Shown one piece after another: positions 36,102 to 46,957 of a DNA stretch of 64,000 nt (positions are counted from its first letter, which is position 1; every line of letters begins with the position of its first letter). The DNA lies in assembly GCA_946811185.2 (NCBI GenBank), contig OX328109.1, forward strand, positions 12,560,255 to 12,624,254, written 5' to 3'. This DNA is from Hippopus hippopus (lineage: Eukaryota; Mollusca; Bivalvia; Cardiida; Cardiidae). The notes beneath the pieces were generated by a model, which was not told the DNA's origin, did not search any database, and saw only the letters and a list, made by a program, of their open reading frames with translations. The position numbers and the translations under genes were made by a program.

Positions 36102-36721
36102 CCTGGAAACAAACACAAAAAAAATGATACCTGTTCTCAAATTTGATCGGTTAACAATCTTGGATCGATAGACCTCAGTAGGAATAGTATCTTGATTTCT
36201 ATACAAACAATGAACCAGATTAACTGTGAAATACTCACGTGTGTAAACTACTTGCCAACTTCGGATGTACATGTATACATTTAACTATGGTACAAGTGTT
36301 TCACACCCTTTTTACCCTTATATCGGGTTTTTGTTTTTCAAAACATTTTCTTTAATTATCCAACAGGTTGATTGGGTTGTCTTGAATAGGGAGATTCCCA
36401 ATGAAATTGAAAGGATGGGGGGGAGGCATGCTTACATGCAAAAGTGAAACTGCTTAAAGTCAATGCTTGTAAACAAAGGGTATCAAACTAATTGAAAAAA
36501 TTTATTTTAGAATAAATATTCACCATCCCAATTCTTTGGAACAAAAAAATACTGATCTTGCTTTGCAATTTTCAGTATGGCTCAAATTGGGTTATGAAAG
36601 ATAACAATTTTCACGTATTTTGATGGTGCCCCAATACTGTAGATGTCTCCAAACCTTGGCACAATAAGGTATCTCCCCAATTTCTTCCCCCCCCCCCTCC
36701 CACATCTTACAGAAACCTACC
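36102..36721 (-). promoter_or_regulatory. GUCD1: Leader intron and 5' leader exon end of GUCD1, with predicted uORF
   Basis: A donor GGAAG|gtaggt at 36,721 and the acceptor tttccag| at 36,103 would join a non-coding leader to the first coding exon. In the spliced leader an ATG at about 36,757 opens a 13-codon uORF whose TAA falls one base before the GUCD1 ATG (TAAAATG). The same arrangement is kept in copy B. Transcription probably starts near 36,900-37,000, where a CGCCATTTATG motif occurs on the minus strand. Inference without transcripts. Confidence 0.45.
36130..36671. repeat. Half of the TA-flanked TIR element
   Basis: Paralogous to 8,240-8,801. About 131 bp of it (about 36,304-36,434) is missing from copy B. 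Since the 8.2 kb copy retains that part, copy B lost it. Confidence 0.7.
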
Positions 36722-37339
36722 TTCCATATCTATTTAGTCCATTCAAAGGCAAAACCATCCTTCGTTGCCAGCAAACTCGAAACCGTCTTTCGCTGTACAA
36801 AGATATCATTAACTATTAACAAGACAAATGGCAAAAATACAAAGTAACTTGTGTTTTACTTAGTTTTAATAGAAAACGTAGTTTCTCCATACACAACTAC
36901 AAAATTGTGGACAAGTTCATAAATGGCGGAGAGCTAAACGAAGGGAAGTAACCGCTTTAATCGCACGTCATAATCTAGATCTAATTTTGCCAACCAGTGC
37001 AAAGAAAGAAAGGAAAGAAAGAAAGAAAGAACGTCAACCAAATCTATGAATGCGTAGCATATATGTTTTGTGATATCCTTTGAGCTGATGTGCCTGATAT
37101 GGTTCTATGCATTTCCCTCATATTGACTTTTTTATTTGAATAATATGTTGTGTGCTACTGTTAAAACCATACTATGTACATTCAGTGCCAAACAAAATAA
37201 AATAAATTAGATTTCATCTAGATCTAGATCTAGATGCAGTCAAGATCTATTTTAAAGTAGATCTTGACTAGATTTATTGTCTTAAGTAAATTAATTCTTA
37301 CTCTTGTCATAAGGTTTCACAGCCTTTATAACGAGCGAC

Positions 37340-37380
37340 AGCGAGTTACGGGCGAAGCCCGTAACGAGCGAAGCTCGTTT
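37340..37380. repeat. Short nested palindromes
   Basis: AACGAGCGACAGCGAG, then TTACGGGCGAAGCCCGTAAC and ACGAGCGAAGCTCGT, two adjacent hairpins. They mark the left edge of the 2.1 kb block absent from copy B. Confidence 0.7.
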
Positions 37381-37501
37381 TGCGGTAACACCGTTCTAGA
37401 TTTTTAAAAATGAAATTCCGACTTCGTAATGGGTTTTAGTCTAAATCTAAATAGGGATGACTTAAAATTGAGTGTCTGCCGGTTAGTCGCACAGCGTCTC
37501 T

Positions 37502-38007
37502 ACTCGTCACAACTCGGCCGATTCCGTACCTACATCTAACCTCGTCCGTATCAAGGAGATTTCCATTTTGAAATGAGAATCACATGATTCTATATATAGC
37601 GCGCCACTGACAGTCGTTTAGCAACGACATAAACAACCTCGATGAAGTTATTCACATCTGTTTATCTGTTCGGTAAAAATTTCAATCGAAATTGATAAAC
37701 CACGTTAAATAATGAATGTACGAACTGTTTGTCAACTGAACTGAAATATAGTTTGAAAGGTTTCGATAGAAAATTGAAACTCAAGTTTTCTTTTTTAAGA
37801 GGAGCCTTACAATTTTCAGAACGGTTAACCGGCGTATTTCCGGGTATGTACCGATCTGGTGCATATCAATCCACCAGTTACAGCCGAGGGATATGATGGC
37901 TCCCAGCACCCGAGGTGTGCCGAATGACGTCACTCGGCATACCTCGGGTGATGGGAGCCATCATATCCGTTAGATGTAGGTACGGAATCGGCCGGGTTGT
38001 GACGAGT
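37502..38007. mobile_element. 506 bp inverted-repeat element with an internal 80 bp palindrome
   Basis: Ends of 39 bp (37,502-37,540 and 37,969-38,007) are inverse copies with one mismatch, starting ACTCGTCACAAC. Directly inside the right end is a second palindrome (37,889-37,968) centred on GACGTC. No transposase; no clear target duplication. Confidence 0.75.
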
Positions 38008-38339
38008 GCGTCACACGTATGACAATCTTTCGCACAAGTACCTGATTGGTCAAAAATGACAATAATTCTCTACCGATGGGGTGATTACTTAAAAATCATT
38101 ATCAGTTTAATGAGTACAGATTATCTAATTTTTTACTTACTTTCAGCGTATTTAGCGTCTATTTGTGTATAAACATACGCAATGATCTATGCTAGCAAAT
38201 AATGATGTCATTAATCATACTATTCTTACGTCATGCACGAGCCTTTTTTTCGCGGAAAATATTGTGCCGTAGAAATCATGACTAAACTAGTTTTTTGACT
38301 GTTTCAAAATACCATTTACAGAGAAAGCCGGATTTGTGA

Positions 38340-38570
38340 TCTGTAAAAAGGGGGCTTAATGCACCTGCAAAACCTATCGACCCTGGTCTGCCTGTGCAGT
38401 CCGCGCAAGCTAACCTCGGTCAAAACTCTTTGCTAGATCTATTTTTCAACTTTCTGCATGTAAAAGGACCAGTATGCATGCCTTTTGATTCAGTCAGTTA
38501 TCATACAATATGGATGTATAATTATGTGATGCATTAAACCCTCTTTTACCGCAACATGGCTTAAATATAT
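38340..38570. repeat. MITE family 2 copy
   Basis: GGGGGCTTAATGCACCTGC to GATGCATTAAACCCTC, with CTGTGCAGTCCGCGCAAGCT inside. Confidence 0.7.
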
Positions 38571-38865
38571 TTAGTCTGTGTTACGAAAGCTTGTTGATAG
38601 ATCTAAAGGTTTGGCGTTTTTTTTTTTTTCCATAAGTTGGATATCTATCCGATAACTCGGCAAGTTTCATTCCTAGGATTATTGATAGATCTAGATCTAG
38701 TCATTGCGACAAAATTCATTCCTTTATCTACACTGATCACTGTTTCAATGATGGACATGTAGGAACGTAGATGGGATGAAAAAGGAAAGCTAGTGATCTA
38801 CCCACTCTGATTTTAAAGAATCTCCAGGTAAAACATGGGTAGACCTGTGCACTGACAAAGAAATG

Positions 38866-39160
38866 AAAAAAAAAAAAAAAAAAATCTGTTTTTGTTTGTT
38901 TGTTGTTTGTTTGTTTGTTTGTTTTTTCCTTTAGTGTGTATATTCACTGCGGCGGCAAGTGCACCTATCATGCGTTCCTGAAGTCCCTTTTACCAGTACT
39001 CTGCTCAATATTCTTCTAAACATACTGACCGATTCCTCGTAAAAGTCTCTCCTATATAGATCTAGATCTACATGCAGTAAGGAAATGTTCTCGTAAAATG
39101 CTCTTTAAATGTATGTGAACCAATAATCATTCCAAGTTTTTTTTTTTTTTTTTTTTTTTT
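38866..39160. repeat. Low-complexity tract and SINE fragment
   Basis: A run at 38,867-38,884, (TTTG)n at about 38,890-38,928, a SINE-like fragment at 38,935-39,040 (GCAAGTGCACCTATCATGCG) and a T run at 39,139-39,160. Confidence 0.7.
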
Positions 39161-39430
39161 CTGGACATAAATTAGCAAAATTGTCAAGGAACTGTCTTTT
39201 TTTGTTAAGAAAATCAGGGACAGTTCGCCGTATTCACATGTATAAATCTACGAAAGAAAAATGCTTTCTACTTTTGACAACGCCCAAAATTAGTTTTGGC
39301 AAAGCCGGAATTCGAACTAAAAAACCCTTTGATTTCAAGATCCAGAATCTAGCTCGTCATTCGAATTAATAGATATTTGTTCCACAAATCATTCACGTCG
39401 CTCGTATTGAGGCTCTGCATTTTTCATATT
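39057..39430. repeat. Dispersed repeat R1, right copy
   Basis: Paralogue of 185-546. Its right end at 39,430 coincides with the resumption of homology in copy B (63,789). Confidence 0.75.
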
Positions 39431-40038
39431 ATAGATTAACTAGTAGATACAGAGTAACGCCGTGTACAATGTCGCCCACCTTCATTTTATGAACCTATGC
39501 ATAAAGTTATTAATTTCTGCCTCTTGAACCTCATATTTTACACATAGATCTATATGCCAGAATTACGATGGAAGATAATGTACATAACTGTTTGGTTTTG
39601 CGCTTATTTATTTTTGCAACCGGTTGCCCATATCTAAGTGACGCCCCAGACGGCTGTTACCTATGTAAAGGAGACATTGTTGAATACAGGACGCAAGTAT
39701 ATTGTAATGTTAATGCGCTCACCAAACAATTCAGTTTTACTACCCTGGGGAATAGTTCTCGCAGAAATATTGTTTACAAACGTTTCTTCCATTTCCAAAA
39801 TACAATGTAGTTTCTATCATTTCACAGACAAATTCTACAATTTGCAACAACTGATTTTTCTTCTGTCATTTGTTAGCATTTCTGTGAAAAAAAGAATCTT
39901 CTTTTTTTCGCCATAATTATTTTGTAGTCTGCATATGCTTTAACGTTGGAAAAAGTTGGAAAAGTCTGGAATTTTGTCTTTTGATAAAGTTTTAAGTTTG
40001 TCATGGGGGACACCTAGTTCATACACTCAATGTTTAGC

Positions 40039-40123
40039 GTCACGGAAACTGCCGAGCCATTCCGGATAAGGACGGTCGTGACGTTAGCAACGGATGTGAT
40101 GTCAGACAATCAGATCACGTGAT
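40039..40123 (+). promoter_or_regulatory. Candidate promoter of the 462-residue gene
   Basis: Within 160 nt of the start codon are GTGACGTTAGCAAC (40,078-40,091), which resembles an RFX X-box with one mismatch in the left half, and the palindromic E-box ATCACGTGAT (40,114-40,123). The segment is more GC-rich than its surroundings. No TATA box is seen. Confidence 0.4.
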
Positions 40124-40197
40124 CTCGCCCGTCGGACACGTAACGACCGCTCATTTTGAGTGCCGCATTACGATTCAGTTCATCGTAAAATCGTAAA

Positions 40198-43100
40198 ATG
40201 AACATGGACAGGTATGTATCAATAAATTCTTTGATTTGAAGCCTTCTTCAAAAAAAAAAAAGAGGAAATCACTTCTGCGACTAAATGCCACACATTTCTC
40301 AAAGTTTTTCTTAAGCATAAAATTGCTTTTTTGGTAGGTTTACTAACCAAAAGTAGTAGGCTGGTACATTTGCGGTTACAAAATTTATGCTACAGAATGA
40401 CTTGTAACACGCACATTCATTTGTAGTGAAAACTATATAGATCTAACACATTAGCTTTTGATCGAATATCTAGGAAACCACATTTTGATATAATGGTGAA
40501 GTTAACTGATCCCAGATTCCACCTTATAATATATGCAACATACCTTTTTCCTAGCGATATAAAAAAGTGCATAAAATGATGTCCCTAACCAGTTTCGCAC
40601 AACAGAAAAATGTATTTCGTATTTATTTCCATCTATTTTCTTTCAAACAGGTACAAGAATAAAGGCTTAGAAAATAGCCTTGATCAATCAAACGAAGGTA
40701 AGCTCTCTTATCTCTCTCTCTTTGTGCGTCACTCTCCCCCTTCCATTCTAGCTCTTCCTCTCTACACCTCCTTTTCTCTTCCTCCTCCTCCTCCGTCTGT
40801 CTCTCTGCCTGCCTGCCTGTCTGTCTGTCTAAACCATTCGGTCAGTTCATCTAGAAATGGCATTCTTTTAGAATTAGACTCTTGAGAGTCAGACTAATTG
40901 CAGTTCAAAATGGTACGTGAAAATGACCACAAACATTTACTTTTCCATACAATGCAGGAGCATAGCCTGACGTCAGCACGGAAGCCCAAGCTTCGACATT
41001 TAGCATCAAGACATTCAATAAACGAAATTTAATGTCTCAATCAGGAAAAGGAAGACCAAATTATCTATGTTTCAAAATTGCTTTTGTCTGAAAATAAAAA
41101 CAAAATGGTGGACACATTTGGATCAAAGACCTACAATATTTTCGAAAGACCTTTTCTTCTAGGCCATCAAAACACGAAAATGTGGCGTAAAGGGTAAACA
41201 GACCTTTATGAATACGCAACTGTTTCACGTAAATGTAGCGAGCACATGCCACAGGCCTTTGAAGCTCGATCTATTGTTCTACCAAGGAACACTGAAATTT
41301 TCATTGGTCGGTCATCAAACACGGTTACTAAAAATAGCTTATTGGCACTTCCCCTCTATCTTTATATGTTACTAGTATGACATATACGGCATTTATGTGA
41401 TGCGCCAATGTACCATTTTAATTAACGGTGTCCGATGATGGAGCAATGAATATTTCGGTATTCCGTGATAGACCAGTGTAGTTTCAATGGCCTGTGGTAC
41501 ATTAATTCATATATATTTGTATTGTGTACAATTATAAAATGAGTAAATATAGATCTAGTACGGTATTACTGACTCGCGACAAATTATACTTAAGCACACT
41601 CATCGTCCATTCCCGTGATGAGCCGTTTTACGTAGTTTTACCAAGGTCAGTTAGAATATTGTAACAGAAAAAAATTGTAAAGAAGTAAGGTCGGAAGACT
41701 AACCTTAATGAATTTTGTTTACTGAAAATGCAAATGTCTCAATTAAATCTCATCAACCAATTAATTATGTTCGTTTATCTCACAAACATACATCAGTACA
41801 TGAATAATATAAGCTCGTTTTAGTGGAAGCATAGCACTGTAGTACCATCAATTATAGTGGTGGTATTATGAACAACAATCTCTTGTCTCCCTTTCTGCAT
41901 GGTATTCAGTATGCGAATGAGTTTACCCAGTAAAAGGTGTCTGATTTATGAGCTGAGATCATTGCCTTTAGTATTGAAAAGGAAGTGAACACTGTCGCAG
42001 TCAGATGTCTACACTCAATGCCGTGAATGACGTCATACTTTATATGGCACCTTGGTTTCTTGGGTTAAGCATTTTGTGCACAAATACTTGAGCCATGCTC
42101 TGGCTTACTATATCTCTGTGATGCATCCTACCAAGCAAACCATCACAACTATGGGTCCATAAATTCCAGTTGGTCAAACAACCGACTGAATCCTGAGGTA
42201 GAATGGTCCTAGGAGATGCAGAAAATTGACCAGTAGCAAAAAGTTTTGGCCCAGGTTAGCCTGTGCGAACTGCGCATGTTGACCCAGGTCGATATTTTCT
42301 GCAAAAGCTTTAAGCTCCCATTTCACAGAGCATGGCTTACCTTTTTTTCGATGCTATATAACCTTACGGTATAAGATACGTAAACTGTCCCACTGTATTA
42401 CAGCCAAGCACGACCCCCGGTCTTTAGTCGGTGTTTTCAAATGTTTCTAAATTGAAATGAAAAAGACGTTACTTCTGTCTTATAAGTATTTCTTACACAG
42501 GGCTTGCAACACGCGAAAAGGGGCATTCGGACATTTGCGTAAGATGTCGTCTCGGATCAGCCTGCGCAGTCCGCGCAGGCTAATCCGAGACGGCACTTTA
42601 CGACTACATTAGATTTTGTGCTACAGTAGACTTGTGCAAAACAGAAAATTACATAAAAACCGAAAGTGTCGTTTCGGATTAGCCTGCGCGGATGGGCAGG
42701 CTGATCCGAGAGACACTTTACGCAAATGTCCGATTGCCCCTTTTTCCCGTGTTGCAGGCCAATTATATATCATTAGGTTATATAGAGCCAAGTTGTCAAA
42801 AATCAAGTGCTTGTGATTTGTTGCGATCGTCGGTAAAGATTGTAGTTCTAGTCTATTTTCTATGGGCTAACTTTAAACGGCATTTAATCTAAATAACAAG
42901 GGTTGCCCACACAAATGTAATTTAAGGAGGCTCTTCCTTGTTTTCCACAGGAAATCATTTATCAGCTGACCACTTTCATTCCGGAGCCAGGAAGCTGTAC
43001 ATCTACAGTCGTAACCTTGACGACAAAAAATGTGCATTGCCCCCTGTACCCGGGGACGAGAGATCACGAAAGGCCATTCTAACTGATAATGGTGACGACT

Positions 43101-45700
43101 GGCACTTTCCTGGGGATCGGCAGGGAAATTCTCGCAACCACCAGAACGGTGCATGGGACCAAGACCCTAGTAATGGTAAGTCTTCTATCAGTTTACGCAT
43201 TTACCTCCCTTTATGCTTACCTTATATGAGCAAATCGCACCAACCGGTACAGATGGTTAGAAGTAGAGGTATTTAGATATTGAAAAAAAAAAAAAACCTG
43301 AGGTTAAAGAAAAGCATACAATGTGTAACCAGGAAAAACTGTTGTATCTAGCATAATGGTTTAATCAATCAGCGGCAAAACATTATATTCGACTGCTTTT
43401 GACGGCCGAAAATACAAGCAACTGTACGTAACTCAGAAAGATATTTACCTTATTGGCCTCATGTAACAAGAGGGCAGCAAAGATCCAAGGTTACACTGAA
43501 CGTTCTGTGCAGTCTGATCTTGATCTAGGGCGTCTTCCATAGCTTATGTTTTCACCTATGGCACTGGAGGGGTTCATGGCGGGCCTGAACAAGCTGAACA
43601 ATGCGCATGAACAATGTTGAACAATGTTCACACAATGCGATCTTTGTTAAAGATAAGTCAGTCCGGAATACGAAACTGAAATCGTTATTCGACTATCATT
43701 GTGCATGTAGTTTTTTTCCTAACCTTTAAAAGCTTAGCCGTCTGCCTGGGTTAGAGCTAGCAACAAAGGCCATGGAAAAAAAATAACACTTTTATGCAGA
43801 CCTAGAGTATGGAACTGACCAGATTTAAGGTACCCTAATATTTAACCCTCAGGCTGCTAAGCGCGATTCGATGACCTTTTGCAGACAGTGCAGATCAAGA
43901 TCAGACTGCACAGAACATACAGTCTGATCTGTGATCTACACTTTCCGATAAGGAGATATTTTCCCTTTGAAAGAGCAATATTTGGGTTTTCACTATGGGC
44001 TGGAAAGTTTCATTTGACTTACTCAGTAGGTTAAGGGTTAACATTAGATGAAACGATGAACCTTTATACACTTTCAGCGCCAAGTATATAAACTAGACCC
44101 CATTCCACGGCTGAAAATACAATCCATTGAAACTAAGACTAACCTTTATCATATAGATAGGCTTGACTGAACAATCGCATAGATCCAAGGTCAGACTATA
44201 CGTTCTGTGCAGTTTGATCTTGACCTATGTCGTTTGCATGCCCCTGTGGTGCTGGAAGGATAATGAAAATCATTCGATCAGTTTGCTATGCCATTTGTTT
44301 ACTTTTCAAAGAGTATATAATTGTTATGACCGAGCTATTTGAAAACCCATGAATGCTACATGAATGAGATGAAAAATAGCAAGTATAAAAACACCCTAGA
44401 TGTTGCGATTTCAAGGTTTGGCAGAAAAATCTACAAATCAGACAGTGTTGGTCCAAGACCGCTTTAAATATTCTGTGCAATCCAAAACCTATCTGAAAAG
44501 TCCAAAAACACAGATCTGCTTAACATCATAAAGGTTAACGTGGTGTATTCTGCGCAGCAAGTTACTCTGATGTACAAAATTTAATCTATGAAAATAGCTC
44601 TGAGATTAGAAGACGCAGCTCCTCCGGCAGATTGGAAGGAAGAAAGAAAGCGGAGGGTAGAGAATGCTATGCGACGGGTTGAGCAGTCCTACGTGGGAGA
44701 ACTGAGATATTGTTCTAACGAAACGACTTACGTGAGACCAGATTGTAGCGAGTCTGCTGAAGCCAGGAAGCCTTACGCCTTAGTGCCCATTCATGCTAAA
44801 GGTGTTGCTGCACCATCTTGGGAGGTTGGTGATACCAAGGTGGTTGCAAAAGAGCCTAAAGCGGAAAACATTGATAGAAGTCTGCTGATACCGTCTTCAA
44901 AAGGTAAGGATGCTTACAGAAGCCCGGATGAAGAATACGAGCTCGACTTGAAACGCCAAGCCCTGTTGGAGAGAAAGATCAAAGAAGCAAACGAGTTTCA
45001 TAGAAAGCAGAAACTTAATGCGTTTAAGTCTTGCAAAGATGATGCAAAAGAGAAAACCAGAGGTCATGTCAACACCCATCATGTACCGAATCCGCCGAGC
45101 ATGCAGAATAGGCAAACTGCAACTCATAGATATACTGAAACCGAGGTTCCTGTGCCAGTACCACCGACAAATTCAAGAAAAGAGGAAAGCTACTCAAAAA
45201 GAAAGAGAAAACTGAAACCATGTTGCACATTGAGCAACGACGAGAACATCAGTACACAGTATCCAAGTGTGCCATCAGAAAAAAGAGATGCACAATGGGA
45301 GCATTTGTCTGTTGATGTCGGTACAGCAACAAGATTATCCCAGGTAGTTCCTTCAACCACAAGGGAGGGGAAGCACGGCGTTAGTTTTGAGGTCGATACC
45401 AAAGGTTTCGGATGCGTTTCCAATAGTGTGCGAGCCAGTGTTACAGACACAAGGGCAGAGGGCAAACCGTCCGGACCTAAACCTCCGCTGATACCCCGAC
45501 AGGCATCTTTTAACATCTGGAATGGTGACACAGCCAAAAGAGGTCTTGGTTTTAAGTCAAAGCTACGCAAGGAGATGGAGGCAGCAAGCCTGCGCGCTGT
45601 AGAGCCCAAAGAAGACGCAAACCCACAGAGAACTCAGCGCCCACACGTGTCGAGTGAAGTCGCTGCCAAGTGGAAGAGGGAGATGTTCTATAATAACTAG
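40198..45700 (+). CDS. Uncharacterised charged protein, 462 residues
   Basis: Four exons on the plus strand: 40,198-40,211, 40,651-40,697, 42,951-43,175 and 44,598-45,700, totalling 1,389 nt. Splice sites are ACAG|gtatgt, ttcaaacag|G, GAAG|gtaagc, ttccacag|G, AATG|gtaagt and atgaaaatag|C. Phase is preserved across all three introns, and the fourth exon stays open for 367 codons. The protein begins MNMDRYKNKGLEN. Residues 206-250 are a charged helix (YELDLKRQALLERKIKEANE), 296-302 is a basic cluster KRKRKLK (possible nuclear signal), and the rest is Pro/Ser/Thr/Lys-rich and probably disordered. The C-terminus has a short conserved-looking basic segment, EVAAKWKREMFYNN. There is no signal peptide, membrane segment or recognised domain. 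The ATG at 44,588 would also open the last exon alone, but joining the upstream exons is better supported by phase. Function unknown. Confidence 0.8.
40700..40830. repeat. Pyrimidine-rich simple repeats in intron 2
   Basis: TCTCTC, CTCCTC and (TCTG)n/(CCTG)n tracts directly after the exon 2 donor. Confidence 0.85.
42080..42340. repeat. MITE family 2 copy
   Basis: Family ends are changed, but the interior AGCCTGTGCGAACTGCGCATG and right end AAGCTTTAAGCTCCC are recognisable. Confidence 0.6.
42501..42760. mobile_element. 260 bp long-inverted-repeat MITE (GCAACACG ends)
   Basis: Ends GGCTTGCAACACGCGAAAAG and CCCGTGTTGCAGGCC are inverse, with arms of about 100 bp that include GGACATTTGCGTAA. Each arm also contains its own small palindrome (AGCCTGCGCAGTCCGCGCAGGCT on the left, AGCCTGCGCGGATGGGCAGGCT on the right). 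It lies 190 bp before exon 3 of the 462-residue gene. Confidence 0.8.
43842..44041. repeat. MITE family 3, 200 bp
   Basis: TTAACCCTCAGGCTGCTAAG to AGGTTAAGGGTTAA; TTAA at both ends. Inside is an AGATCAAGATCAGACTGC ... AGTCTGATCTGTGATCT inverted pair. Confidence 0.75.
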
Positions 45701-46957
45701 CCATTCTTATATCTTTTTCCAAGTCCGTTTTTCTTTTAATTTGATACATTTTTATAGAAATTTATGTGATTGTAGTGATGCAGACATACATGTACAAGGT
45801 TCATTTTTTCTTCTGCTTTTATTTTCTTCCGATGTTCTTGTTGTTTTCAGATTTTTTTTAACCATTTTGAAAAGAATATTGTATTCGGCCTCCATTTTGT
45901 GATAGATAAGTCATTTCCATTTCTTTGTCTTGTTATTCCAAGTTTACTATTTTGGTAGCATTTGTGTTGTTTATGATCGTTTAATGTTATCAAATTTCAC
46001 GTTTTTTTTTTCCAGACACTATTCTTTTACTCTATTCTCTTTTAATTTTGCCATTTTCGAAACATTTAGAATCCTACAAATATAGATACGGGTAATTTGA
46101 CAGTATGTAAGCGCTCTCTGTAACTTTTCAACAGATTCATCTGTCTTTATCTTTCACCGAGACACCTAAAGCCAAAGATAAACAAATTCTAATTATAGTT
46201 CTTTCGTTTATTTTTCTGTTCACATAGATTCAGATATTTTCTTCTGACTCCTTCCTGTGCCATCCTATATGATGAACCATTTTTTTGTGAATGAAGATTT
46301 CCGACTTAGTCCAAGAAAAAATTAAGACTGTTTTTACTGTACTAATTTTTGATGTCAATCCTTTTACCGTACCATCCCTCCAATTTTGATTTCGGTTGTC
46401 TGTTTTGACCACAGTTAAGCAGTATGATTTTGCGACAACGATCACCTAAACTATTTTGGTTTCTAAAAAATGGTCTAATTTATTTTTGCAAAGGGTAATT
46501 ACTTTATACCGTTTTAAACACCCTTTTAGCCTAGATCCATTCTTTCATCGGCGTCCTTTCTTTTGACTTTCTTCTCTTCACTTTAAAATACACCAATACA
46601 TCCACAAAAAATTCGTGACATCTGCACATTAATTTATTGGTCTACAACGAAATTGTCCTAATTTCTATCCGCGTTCATTTTTCTGACCTTCACGATTTCC
46701 CTGCTTTTTTATCCTTAATTATGCTATCTGATCGTTGTTGTTTTTTTTAAAGTTGATATTGTATTCTCTAATTCTTGGCTCTCCTCGTGTGTTTATTTAA
46801 CTCGTCCAAAGCCTTTTCCTTGGGAACTTTTTTTTTATCATTATATCATTCTCTTTTTTTTTTAACACTATTTTTTTCATCGATTTACGGCATATCTGGT
46901 ATTTGTTTTAAATACTGACTCGTTAGAGTACGTCGCGCGGACCACAGTCTACTTGTT
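45701..46957 (+). other. 3' flank, T-rich, no gene seen
   Basis: Between the stop of the 462-residue gene and the satellite array there is T/C-rich sequence (many runs of 7-9 T) with no AATAAA that I could place confidently and no open exon. It probably contains the 3' UTR. Confidence 0.5.

Noticed and set aside
39568..39916. Two 80-92 codon frames
   Set aside because: Built from a SINE tail fragment (GCAACCGGTTGCCCATAT) and a degenerate hairpin element. No splice sites or protein similarity.
42616..42892. Several 60-66 codon frames on both strands
   Set aside because: They fall in the long-inverted-repeat MITE at 42,501-42,760 and are mirror readings of its arms.
45190..45609. 139-codon minus-strand frame
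   Set aside because: Antisense shadow of the last exon of the 462-residue gene.
44588..45700. Single-exon 370-codon gene starting at 44,588
   Set aside because: The frame is real, but an acceptor at 44,597 joins it in phase to three upstream exons with good splice sites, so I treat it as the last exon of a 462-residue protein.
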